A stretch of DNA of 64,000 nucleotides from Desulfovibrio sp. JC022. GTDB lineage: Bacteria; Desulfobacterota; Desulfovibrionia; Desulfovibrionales; Desulfovibrionaceae. The notes under the pieces were generated by a model. That model worked only from the letters and a program-made list of their open reading frames with translations, made no database searches and had not been told where the DNA came from. The stretch is taken from assembly GCF_010470665.1 (NCBI RefSeq), contig NZ_VOPZ01000002.1:366553-430552 (forward strand), read 5' to 3'. Position numbers and translations under genes: made by a program. Below are positions 51,528 to 59,560 of this stretch, one piece after another. How positions within the stretch are numbered: the stretch's first letter is position 1; each line of letters begins with the position of its first letter.

Positions 51528-52147
51528 ACCGCACCGAGCAAGGCATAGCAAAATATCTCGGCAAGGACTGTTTGCACAATCTGCAAGCAGTCCGCATCGG
51601 CATTGCCGGAGCTGGGGGGCTGGGGTCCAACTGCGCCATGCATCTGGTGCGCAGCGGATTCAAAAAATTTATCATTGCTGACTTTGACCGGATTGAGGAA
51701 TCCAATCTCAACCGCCAGTTTTACTTTGCAGACCAAGTCGGTAAAAGCAAAGTCGAAGCCCTCAGCGATAATTTACGGGCCATCAACCCGGACCTCGACA
51801 TCACTGCCCACGTTACTTCAATCCACCGTGAAAACGTGCATGAACTGTTTGGGGATTGTGATGTGATCATCGAAGCCTTTGATGATGCCGCAGCCAAAAA
51901 AACACTGGTGGAGACCTTCCTGTCCACAGGAAAACTGCTGGTCACAGCCTCCGGTATGGGCGGCACTGGCAACACTGATGAAATCAAAACCCGCAAGGTC
52001 CGCGACAATTTCTACATTATCGGGGACATGAAAACCGAGTGCAACGCCGAGACCCCGCCCTTTTCACCACGGGTGGCAATCTGCGCAGCCAAGCAGGCCG
52101 ATATTGTACTCGAGCATTACCTGAATAAATTTCAAGAAGCCCAATAA
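51524..52147 (+). CDS. thiF: ThiS adenylyltransferase ThiF
   Basis: ThiF activates the ThiS C terminus with ATP. The 207-residue product is an E1-like enzyme with the nucleotide loop IGIAGAGGLGSNCAMHLVRSGF near residue 25, DFDRIEESNLNRQFYF and a catalytic-site Arg/Asp set. It is shorter than E. coli ThiF (251). It starts at GTG overlapping the thiH stop by four bases. Confidence 0.92.
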   Translation: MNRTEQGIAKYLGKDCLHNLQAVRIGIAGAGGLGSNCAMHLVRSGFKKFIIADFDRIEESNLNRQFYFADQVGKSKVEALSDNLRAINPDLDITAHVTSIHRENVHELFGDCDVIIEAFDDAAAKKTLVETFLSTGKLLVTASGMGGTGNTDEIKTRKVRDNFYIIGDMKTECNAETPPFSPRVAICAAKQADIVLEHYLNKFQEAQ

Positions 52148-52161
52148 CGAGAGAACAAACT

Positions 52162-52812
52162 ATGAGCACCAGAAAAATCACCCGCCAAAACATCCTTGAT
52201 ACTGATATATACTGCCTGACCGCCCTGAAATTCTCCAAGGGCCGCTCCAATATCGAAGTGGTCCGCGAGATGCTTGATAGCGGAATCAAGCTGATCCAGT
52301 ACCGCGAAAAGGAAATCAAATCCGGGCAGAAGTACGAAGAATGTATGGAAATCCGCAAAATGACTCGCGAAGCCGGGGCCGCCTTCATCATCAATGACGA
52401 CATCGACCTCGCCATGATGGTTGAAGCGGACGGCATCCATATCGGGCAGGAAGATTTCCCGGTCCATGCAGTACGCAAGCTCATCGGAAAAGACATGGCT
52501 ATCGGCCTCTCTACCCACGCTCCCGAAGAAGCACTTGCAGCAGTAGAAGCTGGCGTAGATTATATCGGAGTAGGTCCTATCTTTAAAACCTACACCAAAG
52601 ACGATGTTGTTGACCCCGTAGGTTTCGAATACCTCGACTGGGTAGTCAAAAACATAGACATCCCCTTTGTAGCCATCGGCGGAATCAAGGAACATAACAT
52701 TGCCGAGGTCATGAACCGGGGCGCAAAATGCGTGGCCCTTGTCACTGAGATTGTCGGCGCAGATGATATCGGTGGGATGGTCGATGAGTTGCGTACGGCA
52801 ATGGACAAATAA
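52162..52812 (+). CDS. thiE: thiamine-phosphate synthase
   Basis: ThiE joins the pyrimidine and thiazole halves of thiamine. The 216-residue product has KLIQYREKE near residue 37, AAFIINDDIDLAMMVEADGIHIGQEDFP, ATHAP-like LSTHAPEEALAA, and DYIGVGPIF...VAIGGI near the end, all typical. It is the last gene of thiSGHFE. A hairpin without T run (52841-52872) follows. Confidence 0.95.
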   Translation: MSTRKITRQNILDTDIYCLTALKFSKGRSNIEVVREMLDSGIKLIQYREKEIKSGQKYEECMEIRKMTREAGAAFIINDDIDLAMMVEADGIHIGQEDFPVHAVRKLIGKDMAIGLSTHAPEEALAAVEAGVDYIGVGPIFKTYTKDDVVDPVGFEYLDWVVKNIDIPFVAIGGIKEHNIAEVMNRGAKCVALVTEIVGADDIGGMVDELRTAMDK

Positions 52813-52888
52813 ATTTCGAATCGGAACCACTCACCAGAAAGCCCCCTGAACCAGAAGCTCCGGTTCTGGGGCGGTGGAAGGAAGATAC

Positions 52889-53221
52889 ATGTTCAAACAA
52901 AAAGAATGGATATTCACAGGTAAATCAGGAAAGGAATACACTTTCGGAATCTTCGCAAAAACCCGCCCCATTCCTGAAGAAGCAGGAATCTACATCCTCT
53001 CCTACACCCACCCACGCGGACACCGGGCCGGATTCAAGGTCAATATGCTTTATGTTGGGGGAACGGAAAACTTCCGCCAAGAACTGAATAATCCACCAGA
53101 AGCGGACTGTTTGTGGGATGGAAACTGGAATTGCATTTATCTGCTGGAAATAGATGACATGGACGAAAGACTTAAAATTCTGGAAGATTTAATCTCTGGC
53201 TATGAATTCCCCTGCCAATAA
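52889..53221 (+). CDS. small protein with GIY-YIG-like pattern
   Basis: From the ATG after GGAAGGAAG the product is 110 residues. Residues 32-65 show a GIY...LYVGGTENFRQEL arrangement that resembles the first two strands and helix of GIY-YIG nucleases. The later catalytic Glu region is not recognisable. It could be a divergent GIY-YIG fold without nuclease activity or a chance likeness. A hairpin terminator follows directly. Function unknown. Confidence 0.55.
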   Translation: MFKQKEWIFTGKSGKEYTFGIFAKTRPIPEEAGIYILSYTHPRGHRAGFKVNMLYVGGTENFRQELNNPPEADCLWDGNWNCIYLLEIDDMDERLKILEDLISGYEFPCQ

Positions 53222-53252
53222 AACACCGCCGCAACCTCACTGGCTGCGGCGG
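53221..53252 (+). terminator. terminator-like hairpin, copy 1 of a duplicated pair
   Basis: An eight-pair G+C stem (53226-53233 with 53245-53252) follows the stop codon of the small gene. It is identical at 30 of 32 positions to 54092-54123. It can also serve the convergent methyltransferase gene that ends at 53259. Confidence 0.75.
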
Positions 53253-53258
53253 GCTTAA

Positions 53259-53987
53259 TTAATTATCGCAAGTTACAATCAAAGTCCTACTTGTCAGCAT
53301 ACGGAAGGAAAACATATCTTCCACGTATTTCATATTGTCTTCCGACAAATGTTTCTTCTTTTGCTTAAAGAAAAAAAGCACCTTTCCCAAAAGAAGAACA
53401 GGCAAGAATGTCAACCACTTACCAAAACTTGACTTCTGAACTTTATCAGAATGGAAATCAATATTTCTGTAATCCTTCTCAGTTAGGGCATGGACAAGAA
53501 AAAAATAATGAATTGGAGAAATATGACTTCCGGTTGAATAATGTTCCTCATTCTTCATGGGAATAGGAGCAAACATCTGCTGGAAACCATTCATCAGGTA
53601 AGAAATTCTTGAGTTCATATTAAGAATGTTTGGAGTAGTTAGAATCAGTAGACCTCCCGGCTTGAGTACCCTTTTGGCTTCGTCAATGAGATTATCATAG
53701 GAATCCAGATGCTCAATAACTTCAACGCAAGTAACCAGATCAAAAGTTTTTTCCTCGTAAGGAAGCTGTTCTTTACAAACATTAACTCTTTTAATGGTAA
53801 TATCTGTCGGCTCAAATCGTTCTGAATGAAAGTCACAAGCTTCAGTATCCAGATTGCAGGCATCTTTAATCTGCTTAGTAAAACCGCCTACTCCGGCTCC
53901 TATATCCAAATGCCTGACTCCCGTCTGCCCGAAAAACCTGTCTTTTATAATCTTAGTCAGCGCACGTCTGATTTGCTTTGTTGCCAT
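53259..53987 (-). CDS. class I SAM-dependent methyltransferase (Ubi/Coq type 11 fold)
   Basis: The product from the most likely ATG is 242 residues. Motif I is HLDIGAGVGGFTKQI near residue 26, then VTCVEVIEHLDSYDNLIDEAKRVLKPGGLLILTTPNILN at about 85-125, the pattern of ubiquinone/sugar or lipid methyltransferases. A hydrophobic stretch (WLTFLPVLLLGKVLFFF) follows near residue 190, perhaps a membrane contact. The gene is clearly more AT-rich than its neighbours and lies between two nearly identical terminators, which suggests insertion. The longer frame upstream has no good start. Confidence 0.82.
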   Translation of the reverse strand: MATKQIRRALTKIIKDRFFGQTGVRHLDIGAGVGGFTKQIKDACNLDTEACDFHSERFEPTDITIKRVNVCKEQLPYEEKTFDLVTCVEVIEHLDSYDNLIDEAKRVLKPGGLLILTTPNILNMNSRISYLMNGFQQMFAPIPMKNEEHYSTGSHISPIHYFFLVHALTEKDYRNIDFHSDKVQKSSFGKWLTFLPVLLLGKVLFFFKQKKKHLSEDNMKYVEDMFSFRMLTSRTLIVTCDN

Positions 53988-54091
53988 TTTTTCGACTACT
54001 CCTAATATTAATTTTTCATTTGAAGGGATCCTTTTATATAAAGATAAAAAACAATACAACCCTCAATACTATTTTCACACAACTCACCACA

Positions 54092-54127
54092 AAACACCGC
54101 CGTAACTTCACTGGCTGCGGCGGTTTT
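54092..54127. terminator. terminator, copy 2 of a duplicated pair
   Basis: A stem CCGCCG/CGGCGG with inner pairs is followed by TTTTT on the plus side and U-rich sequence on the other. It lies between fdhE and the methyltransferase, in the same orientation as copy 1 at 53221-53252. Confidence 0.8.
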
Positions 54128-54150
54128 TCATTTCCAATCTATCAAAAATC

Positions 54151-55056
54151 CTACAACACATTCCAAGGAGTCTCAGCCAAAGGCTGATACTTCTCCTCCT
54201 GAGCCTTGATATCCAGATGCACAAGCCCAAGCGGGGCAACACGCGGGTCGGGCTGGTCGGTGAGTTCGCGGGTATCGATGGTTACGAAATAATGTTTACA
54301 GGATTCGCAGACATCCACACGCTCGTTCTGGCGTTCCTCAGACTGTAGATAGCGGAGCTTTTCGATATCCTCATTTTCGCACCACGGGCAGGTGTTACGC
54401 TTGAAACGCCATTCGTGTCCGCAGCCGGAACAATGCAGCCAACGCTGACCGCCATGGGATTTAAGATAGGCATTGTCATCACCGGATTTTTTAAGCAGTG
54501 CCAGATCAGGAAATGTAGCGCAGACCGGGCAGTAGCCCTTATGCCAAGCCATATTCTCAATGACCTTTGCCGCTTCCGGCTCCATGCGGACCATGAACGG
54601 CTTTAGTGAAAGAGTACCGATAAATGCCAGAATCTGGTCATCAACTTTCCATTCTACCACCAGATTATTCAAAAGTTTGCCATCCTCATCCCAGAGAGCT
54701 TTAGCAAGATCATTGAAATTCTCAACTTCTCCCACTGCAACAACTATCTCATCCACCTGCTTTGAAATTGCAGGAACACCTTCGACAACAGCACTTGCCA
54801 CCAACATGAAAACTTCACGGAACTTATCGCCGAGTTCGGGCAATTCCATATCCGCCATTAGAGCCACACCCTGCTCAAAGCGCGGGGCATATGCTCCCGG
54901 CACAGTATAGCCGCCCCAGTCCGCCAGCAACTCTTCCGCCTTCTCCTGTGCAACAACCAGCGGCCCGAAAGCATCAAAAATATTCTCAAGAGCAGGCATC
55001 TTTTTGCGCAATGCCAGCAATCCCGCCTGAACATCATGTTTCTTTTTATTACTCAC
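54151..55056 (-). CDS. fdhE: formate dehydrogenase accessory protein FdhE
   Basis: FdhE is a cytoplasmic rubredoxin-like maturation factor needed for active formate dehydrogenase. The 301-residue product has the expected four CxxC pairs: CPVC near residue 178, CSGC near 214, CPWC near 227 and CESC near 258. It starts at GTG eight bases after AGGAG. It lies downstream of fdhB on the same strand, separated by a 336-base repeat region. Confidence 0.95.
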   Translation of the reverse strand: MSNKKKHDVQAGLLALRKKMPALENIFDAFGPLVVAQEKAEELLADWGGYTVPGAYAPRFEQGVALMADMELPELGDKFREVFMLVASAVVEGVPAISKQVDEIVVAVGEVENFNDLAKALWDEDGKLLNNLVVEWKVDDQILAFIGTLSLKPFMVRMEPEAAKVIENMAWHKGYCPVCATFPDLALLKKSGDDNAYLKSHGGQRWLHCSGCGHEWRFKRNTCPWCENEDIEKLRYLQSEERQNERVDVCESCKHYFVTIDTRELTDQPDPRVAPLGLVHLDIKAQEEKYQPLAETPWNVL

Positions 55057-55111
55057 TACTTATGCTCCTGAACTATTTGATGCGCTACGCGCTTTTTATA
55101 TAAACTATTTC

Positions 55112-55386
55112 GCCTCCGGCGGCTCTCCGAGGGCCAAAGAAACTTTTTGGAAAAAGTTTCTCTGGACTCTTCAAAAACTTTTAATAAGTTTCGCGTCCGG
55201 TAACGATAAACTGTTGAAATTTGTTTAATTTACTTCCCGCAAATCCCTGCATGGGTGAAATTCTTTTGATTCTACCCCATTTCAGCAACCCCAGCGGCGA
55301 AGCCCCGATAAAAGTTTTGGAAGGGGGGGGGCTGGGGAGGGGGAAACTTTTTACAAAAAGTTTCCCCTTCCCCAGCCGCCGGAGGC
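55112..55386. repeat. two inverted copies of a palindromic intergenic repeat
   Basis: In the 336-base gap between fdhB and fdhE lie two copies of the element seen at 13055, in opposite orientation. The left copy starts GCCTCCGGCGGCT at 55112 and has an 11-pair hairpin at 55138-55161. The right copy reads from 55386 on the minus strand, starts directly after the fdhB stop codon, and has a near-perfect 44-base palindrome at 55332-55375. There is no coding capacity. The right copy can end the fdhAB transcript; fdhE may then need its own promoter. Confidence 0.85.
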
Positions 55387-55392
55387 ACTTAT

Positions 55393-56127
55393 TTATCCAA
55401 ACATACGTTTAGCTGGTTTAGCGAGATTAGCGAGGAACTCTTTGCGGGTTACGCCGTTGCCTACGCCGGAAGCGTCTGCGGTAACGTACTCGTAATAAAG
55501 TTCAGGCTTATCCTGCACCAGATAGATGACGTTGACTTCGTCAGCATCGATAATCTGGGCATTGGGGTAGTCTTTCTTGACCCTCTCGAGGGCTTTTTCA
55601 GCAAGAGCGACCATTTCTTCGCGTTCACCGAAGTTCATAGTACCGGTGGGACAGGTCTTGACGCAGACGGGCACGAGTCCGGCCTGCTGACGGTCAATAC
55701 ACATGTCGCACTTGGTCAACATACCGGAACCGGTGTTGCGGCGCGGGATGTTGTAGGGGCACCCTTCAGTTATTTCCTGACACTCATCAGCACCGAGACG
55801 CTTGGTCTGATCGGTGAAGATTACCGCTCCGGTATCTTCATCCTTGATGACCGCGCCTGTTACGTAAGCATCAGCAATGTCCTTACAGGGAGGTACGTCG
55901 CAATGGCGGCACTGATCGGGGAAGAAATACCACTCGACCTTGCCGTTGATGCGATGCTCGCTGAAACGGACCAGTTTATAGTTAAAGGGGTTCAGATCAG
56001 GTGGATTCTGATGCGAACCGCGCTGTTTTGTTTCTACCGCGGGCAGATCGTGCCATTCCTTACAGGCAACCTGGCAACCGCGACAAGCCGTACATCTGGA
56101 AGTATCAACAAAGAATGCTTTAGGCAT
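55393..56127 (-). CDS. fdhB: formate dehydrogenase iron-sulfur subunit
   Basis: FdhB relays electrons from the catalytic subunit to periplasmic cytochromes c3. The 244-residue product has ferredoxin-type cysteine motifs for four 4Fe-4S clusters: CTACRGCQVACKEW near residue 13, CRHCDVPPCKD near residue 75, a Cys in GCPYNIPR, and CDMCIDRQQAGLVPVCVKTCPTG near residue 143. No C-terminal membrane helix is present, so the enzyme is the soluble FdhAB type of sulfate reducers. Its gene follows fdhA by 47 bases with AAAGGAG before the ATG. Confidence 0.96.
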   Translation of the reverse strand: MPKAFFVDTSRCTACRGCQVACKEWHDLPAVETKQRGSHQNPPDLNPFNYKLVRFSEHRINGKVEWYFFPDQCRHCDVPPCKDIADAYVTGAVIKDEDTGAVIFTDQTKRLGADECQEITEGCPYNIPRRNTGSGMLTKCDMCIDRQQAGLVPVCVKTCPTGTMNFGEREEMVALAEKALERVKKDYPNAQIIDADEVNVIYLVQDKPELYYEYVTADASGVGNGVTRKEFLANLAKPAKRMFG

Positions 56128-56174
56128 TTTTTACTCCTTTGCAGACGGATTTTTCAATCCGGCCTGGTTGCGGG

Positions 56175-59100
56175 TTACTCTTCAATCTCGGTGAGCTTTT
56201 TCGCTTTGCGAACGTTCACCAGACAGGCCTTGTACTCGGGAATGGTGGTGTTAGGATCACCTACAGCCGGGGTAAGGCGGTTGGTAGCATCCCCTGCACC
56301 TTTGGAGGTCCAGCCGAAACAGAAAGGCATACCGACTTCGTGAACGGTGTCGCCTTTGATTTTGAACGGAGTCATACGCACAGTAACCATAGCGATGGCT
56401 TCAACCTTTCCGCGGATACTTTCAACAATAACGGGATCGCCGTTCTCAATTCCCTTTTCCTTGGCCAGTTCAGGGCTCATTTCCACGTACTGCTGCGGTT
56501 CTGCCTCAAGCAGGACCGGAGTGTTACGGGTATCACCGCCACCGCACCAGTGCTCAGTCAAGCTGTAGGTGGTGAGGACAATGGGGAACCGCTCATCAGC
56601 AGGCTTGGCAAGCTTGTCCATGTCACTGTACACGCGCTTGTAGACCGGGCTGTTAAGCTGACGGGAGAAAGGATGGCTCTTGATGGGAGTTTCCACCGGT
56701 TCATAATGATCGGGGAAAGGACCATCCTGCAAGCCGGGACCGTAAAGCTGTCCGTGACCTTCCTTACGCATGATGAAGGGATAACGTCCCTTGCCTGTTG
56801 CGTTCGGCGGCCATCCGCCATCAGGAATATCGCCTTCCCACTTGGAACCGTTCCATTCGATAACGGCCTTCTGCGGTGCCCAAGGCTTACCGTTGGCATC
56901 AACAGAGGCACGGTTATAGAGGATACGGCGGTTTACAGGCCAGCACCATGCATAGTTGGGATAGAGGTTGATCTTAGCCTGCATGGGAGTCTGTTCCAGA
57001 CTGCGGCGTTTAGCTTTGTTGCCGCCTTCTTCAGTGTAACTGCCAGCATAGAGCCAGTTAAATGAAGAGGTGGAACCATCATCAGCCAGAGCTACAAAGG
57101 AAGGTACCTGCTGGCCCTTTTTGTACTTCTTGCCCTTGAATTCAACATCCTTGGTAAAACGGCCGTTAATGCGCTGGGCCATATCTTCGGCATCGTAATA
57201 TGCGGGCCAGTCAAGGGAAAGCAGAGGTTCGGGATATGCTCCGTTCTCTTTATTGTAGAGACGGCGTACGTGGTTGATAATATCCACATACATTTCACCC
57301 ATACTCTTAGCTTCACCCATGGGGCGGCAGGCTTCATAATGCCAAAGCAGCCAACGGCCACTATTGGAGATGGAACCAGCTTTTTCCGCACGCTGGGCGG
57401 AGGGAAGCAGGAATACTTCTGTTTTATTCTGAGCAGGATCAATACCGGGACGGTGCCAGTTCTCGGAAGTCTCGGTGTGGTGAATCTCACCAACAACCAG
57501 CCAATCGAGATTATCAAGAGCCTTACGGGTCTTGTTGGAGTTAGGCACACTCATGGCCGGGTTGGTACCGAATGTGAAACCACCCTTGATCTCGCCTTTA
57601 TACATGCGATCGAAGATGTAGATGTAGGAATAATCCACACCATCGTCAGCCTTGGGCAGCATCTGGTAACCGAAGCCGTTATCAGCTGAGGCATTTTCAC
57701 CGCGCCATGCCTTAAGCAGGGAGGCCATATATTTAGGTTTATGCTGCCACCAGTTGGCACTTTCAGAATCGTGGGAGACCGGGGTGGTCTTCTTCACGTA
57801 GTCCTCATAAGACCCCATGCTGGCTTTGGGCATAGGCAGGTATCCGGGCAGGATATGCCAGAGGATACAATGGTCAGTGGAGCCCTGTACGTTAGGCTCA
57901 CCGCGCAGGGCGTTGATACCGCCGCCTGCTACACCGATGTTACCGAGCAGGAGCTGCAAGATGGCGCTGGAACGGATGTTCTGTACGCCAACGGTATGCT
58001 GGGTCCAGCCCAATGCGTACATGATGGTACCGGATTTATCTTTCTTACCGGTAGAAGAGAATTCCTTGTAGACCCGCTTCAGGTTGTCTTTGGAAACACC
58101 TGTGGTCTTGGAAACGTTGGAGAGAGAATAGCGGGAGTAATGCTTCTTGAGCATCTGGAATACGCAACGGGGATGCTTCAGAGATTCATCACGCTTAGGT
58201 ACGCCGTCTTTATCCAGCTCAAAAGCCCATTTGGATTTGTCATATTTGCGGGCTTTCTTGTCGTAACCGGAGAAAAGTCCTTTGGAGAACTTGTAATCTT
58301 TACCGACGATAAAAGCTGCGTTGGTATAATTTGCAACGTATTCCTTAAAGAACATGTTGTTCTCAAGAACATAGTTGATCATACCGCCCATGAAGGGGAT
58401 ATCGGTTCCCGATCTCAGGGGGACGTGAAAATCACATCTCGCGGAAGTACGGGAGAATTTGGGGTCAACATGCATAACCGAGGCGCCTTTGTCCTTGGCC
58501 CGCAATACCCATTTAAAGGAGATAGGATGGTGCTCCGCGGCGTTACTACCTATGATTAAGATAGAATCCGCATTTTCAATATCGCACCAGTGGTTTGTCA
58601 TCGCACCGCGCCCGAACGACTCTGCCAGAGCCGCAACTGTTGCGCTGTGTCAGATACGTGCCTGGTGATCAAAATGCACCAGGCCGAGACCGCGTACACC
58701 CTGATGGACGACTGCACACTCCTCGTTATCCATCTGCGATGTACCAAGATGGAAAATTGATTCTACACGGTTAACTTCCTGGCCCTTATCATTGAACCGT
58801 TTGAAGTCTTCATCACGTGTTTCTTTTACGCGCTGGGCAATGCGATCAAGTGTCCATTCCCAACTCTTTTCTTCCCATTTATCGCTGTAAGGAGCGCGAT
58901 ACAGGGGCTTTTCAATGCGGTGATGGCTGTTATGCATGGAGAGCATAGCCGCACCCTTGGCACAGAGAGCACCTTCACTGACCGGGTAATCCGGATCACC
59001 TTCACAGCTGACAATCTTTCCGTCCTTAACATGGGCGATGAAATGACAACTGACCGAACAGAACGGACAGATGGAAATCACTTCTTTCGCGCCCTCAATC

Positions 59101-59216
59101 TTCAGCCCGGCAGCATAAGCCTGCGTCGGGGAAAGATCGAGTCCCAGCTGGCTCATACCGATACTTGCGACACCTACGCCTGCAAGTTTCATGAACCCTC
59201 GCCGTGAAATATTCAT
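56175..59216 (-). CDS. fdhA: formate dehydrogenase catalytic subunit, selenoprotein (Sec189)
   Basis: FdhA oxidises formate to CO2 (or reduces CO2) at a W/Mo-bis-pterin centre. Reading through the UGA at 58650-58652 gives 1013 residues, the usual length. The order is a twin-arginine leader (NISRRGFMKLAGVGVAS), a 4Fe-4S site (CPFCSVSC...GALCAKGAA near residues 50-90), Sec189 followed by HSATVAALAESFGRGAMTNHW, and the pterin-binding molybdopterin oxidoreductase domains with GRYPFIMRKEGHGQ near the end. Sec at this site is a metal ligand in D. gigas and E. coli enzymes. GAGGAGG lies five bases before the ATG. It is the first gene of fdhAB. Confidence 0.96.
58617..58633 (-). promoter_or_regulatory. 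candidate SECIS hairpin of fdhA
   Basis: Seven pairs (58627-58633 with 58617-58623, one G-U) close a GGC triloop. The loop GG is 27-28 bases from the first base of the UGA, very close to the spacing in the small selenoprotein gene. Hand folding only. Confidence 0.6.
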
Positions 59217-59560
59217 GGAACCTCCTCAGTTTAAATCAGGCTCACAAAACCGAGTAAACGCCTGACAATTACTTTGATGATTCCATAGAATATGAAGGGT
59301 GAAATAAAGTCAATGAATTGAATATGTTAGATTTAGCACATATGTATAGGGGGAGATTGTGAAAATTTGAAAGTTCTCCTATTTGTTTTGATTTGGTCAC
59401 TGAGGGCTGGGTAACGGCTGGAAGTGGGAAAAGACATAACAGGATCTATCCTATACAAAAGTAAGCATTTTACGATATTTTTTCCTCTTGACGATTAAAA
59501 TCCACATTGATATCTATTAACAAATATACCAACTCAAATTAGACAACAAAGAGAAATACA
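59217..59560. other. intergenic region between fdhA and the kinase-HD island
   Basis: The two genes are divergent. The left third is the fdhA leader with its ribosome site; the rest is AT-rich. A weak promoter candidate for the plus-strand operon is TTGACG at 59488-59493 with a poor -10 after 17 bases. I see no gene, tRNA or attachment-site repeat. The base composition changes towards AT here and stays so until about 62870. Confidence 0.45.

Noticed and set aside
52841-52872. Terminator after thiE
   Set aside because: The hairpin has no T run on either side and lies just before the next ribosome site, so it was not listed as a terminator.
58601-58652. Apparent stop codon splitting formate dehydrogenase into two genes
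   Set aside because: The frame continues on both sides of the UGA, the flanking sequence is the conserved Sec site of FdhA, and a SECIS-like hairpin follows. It is one gene.
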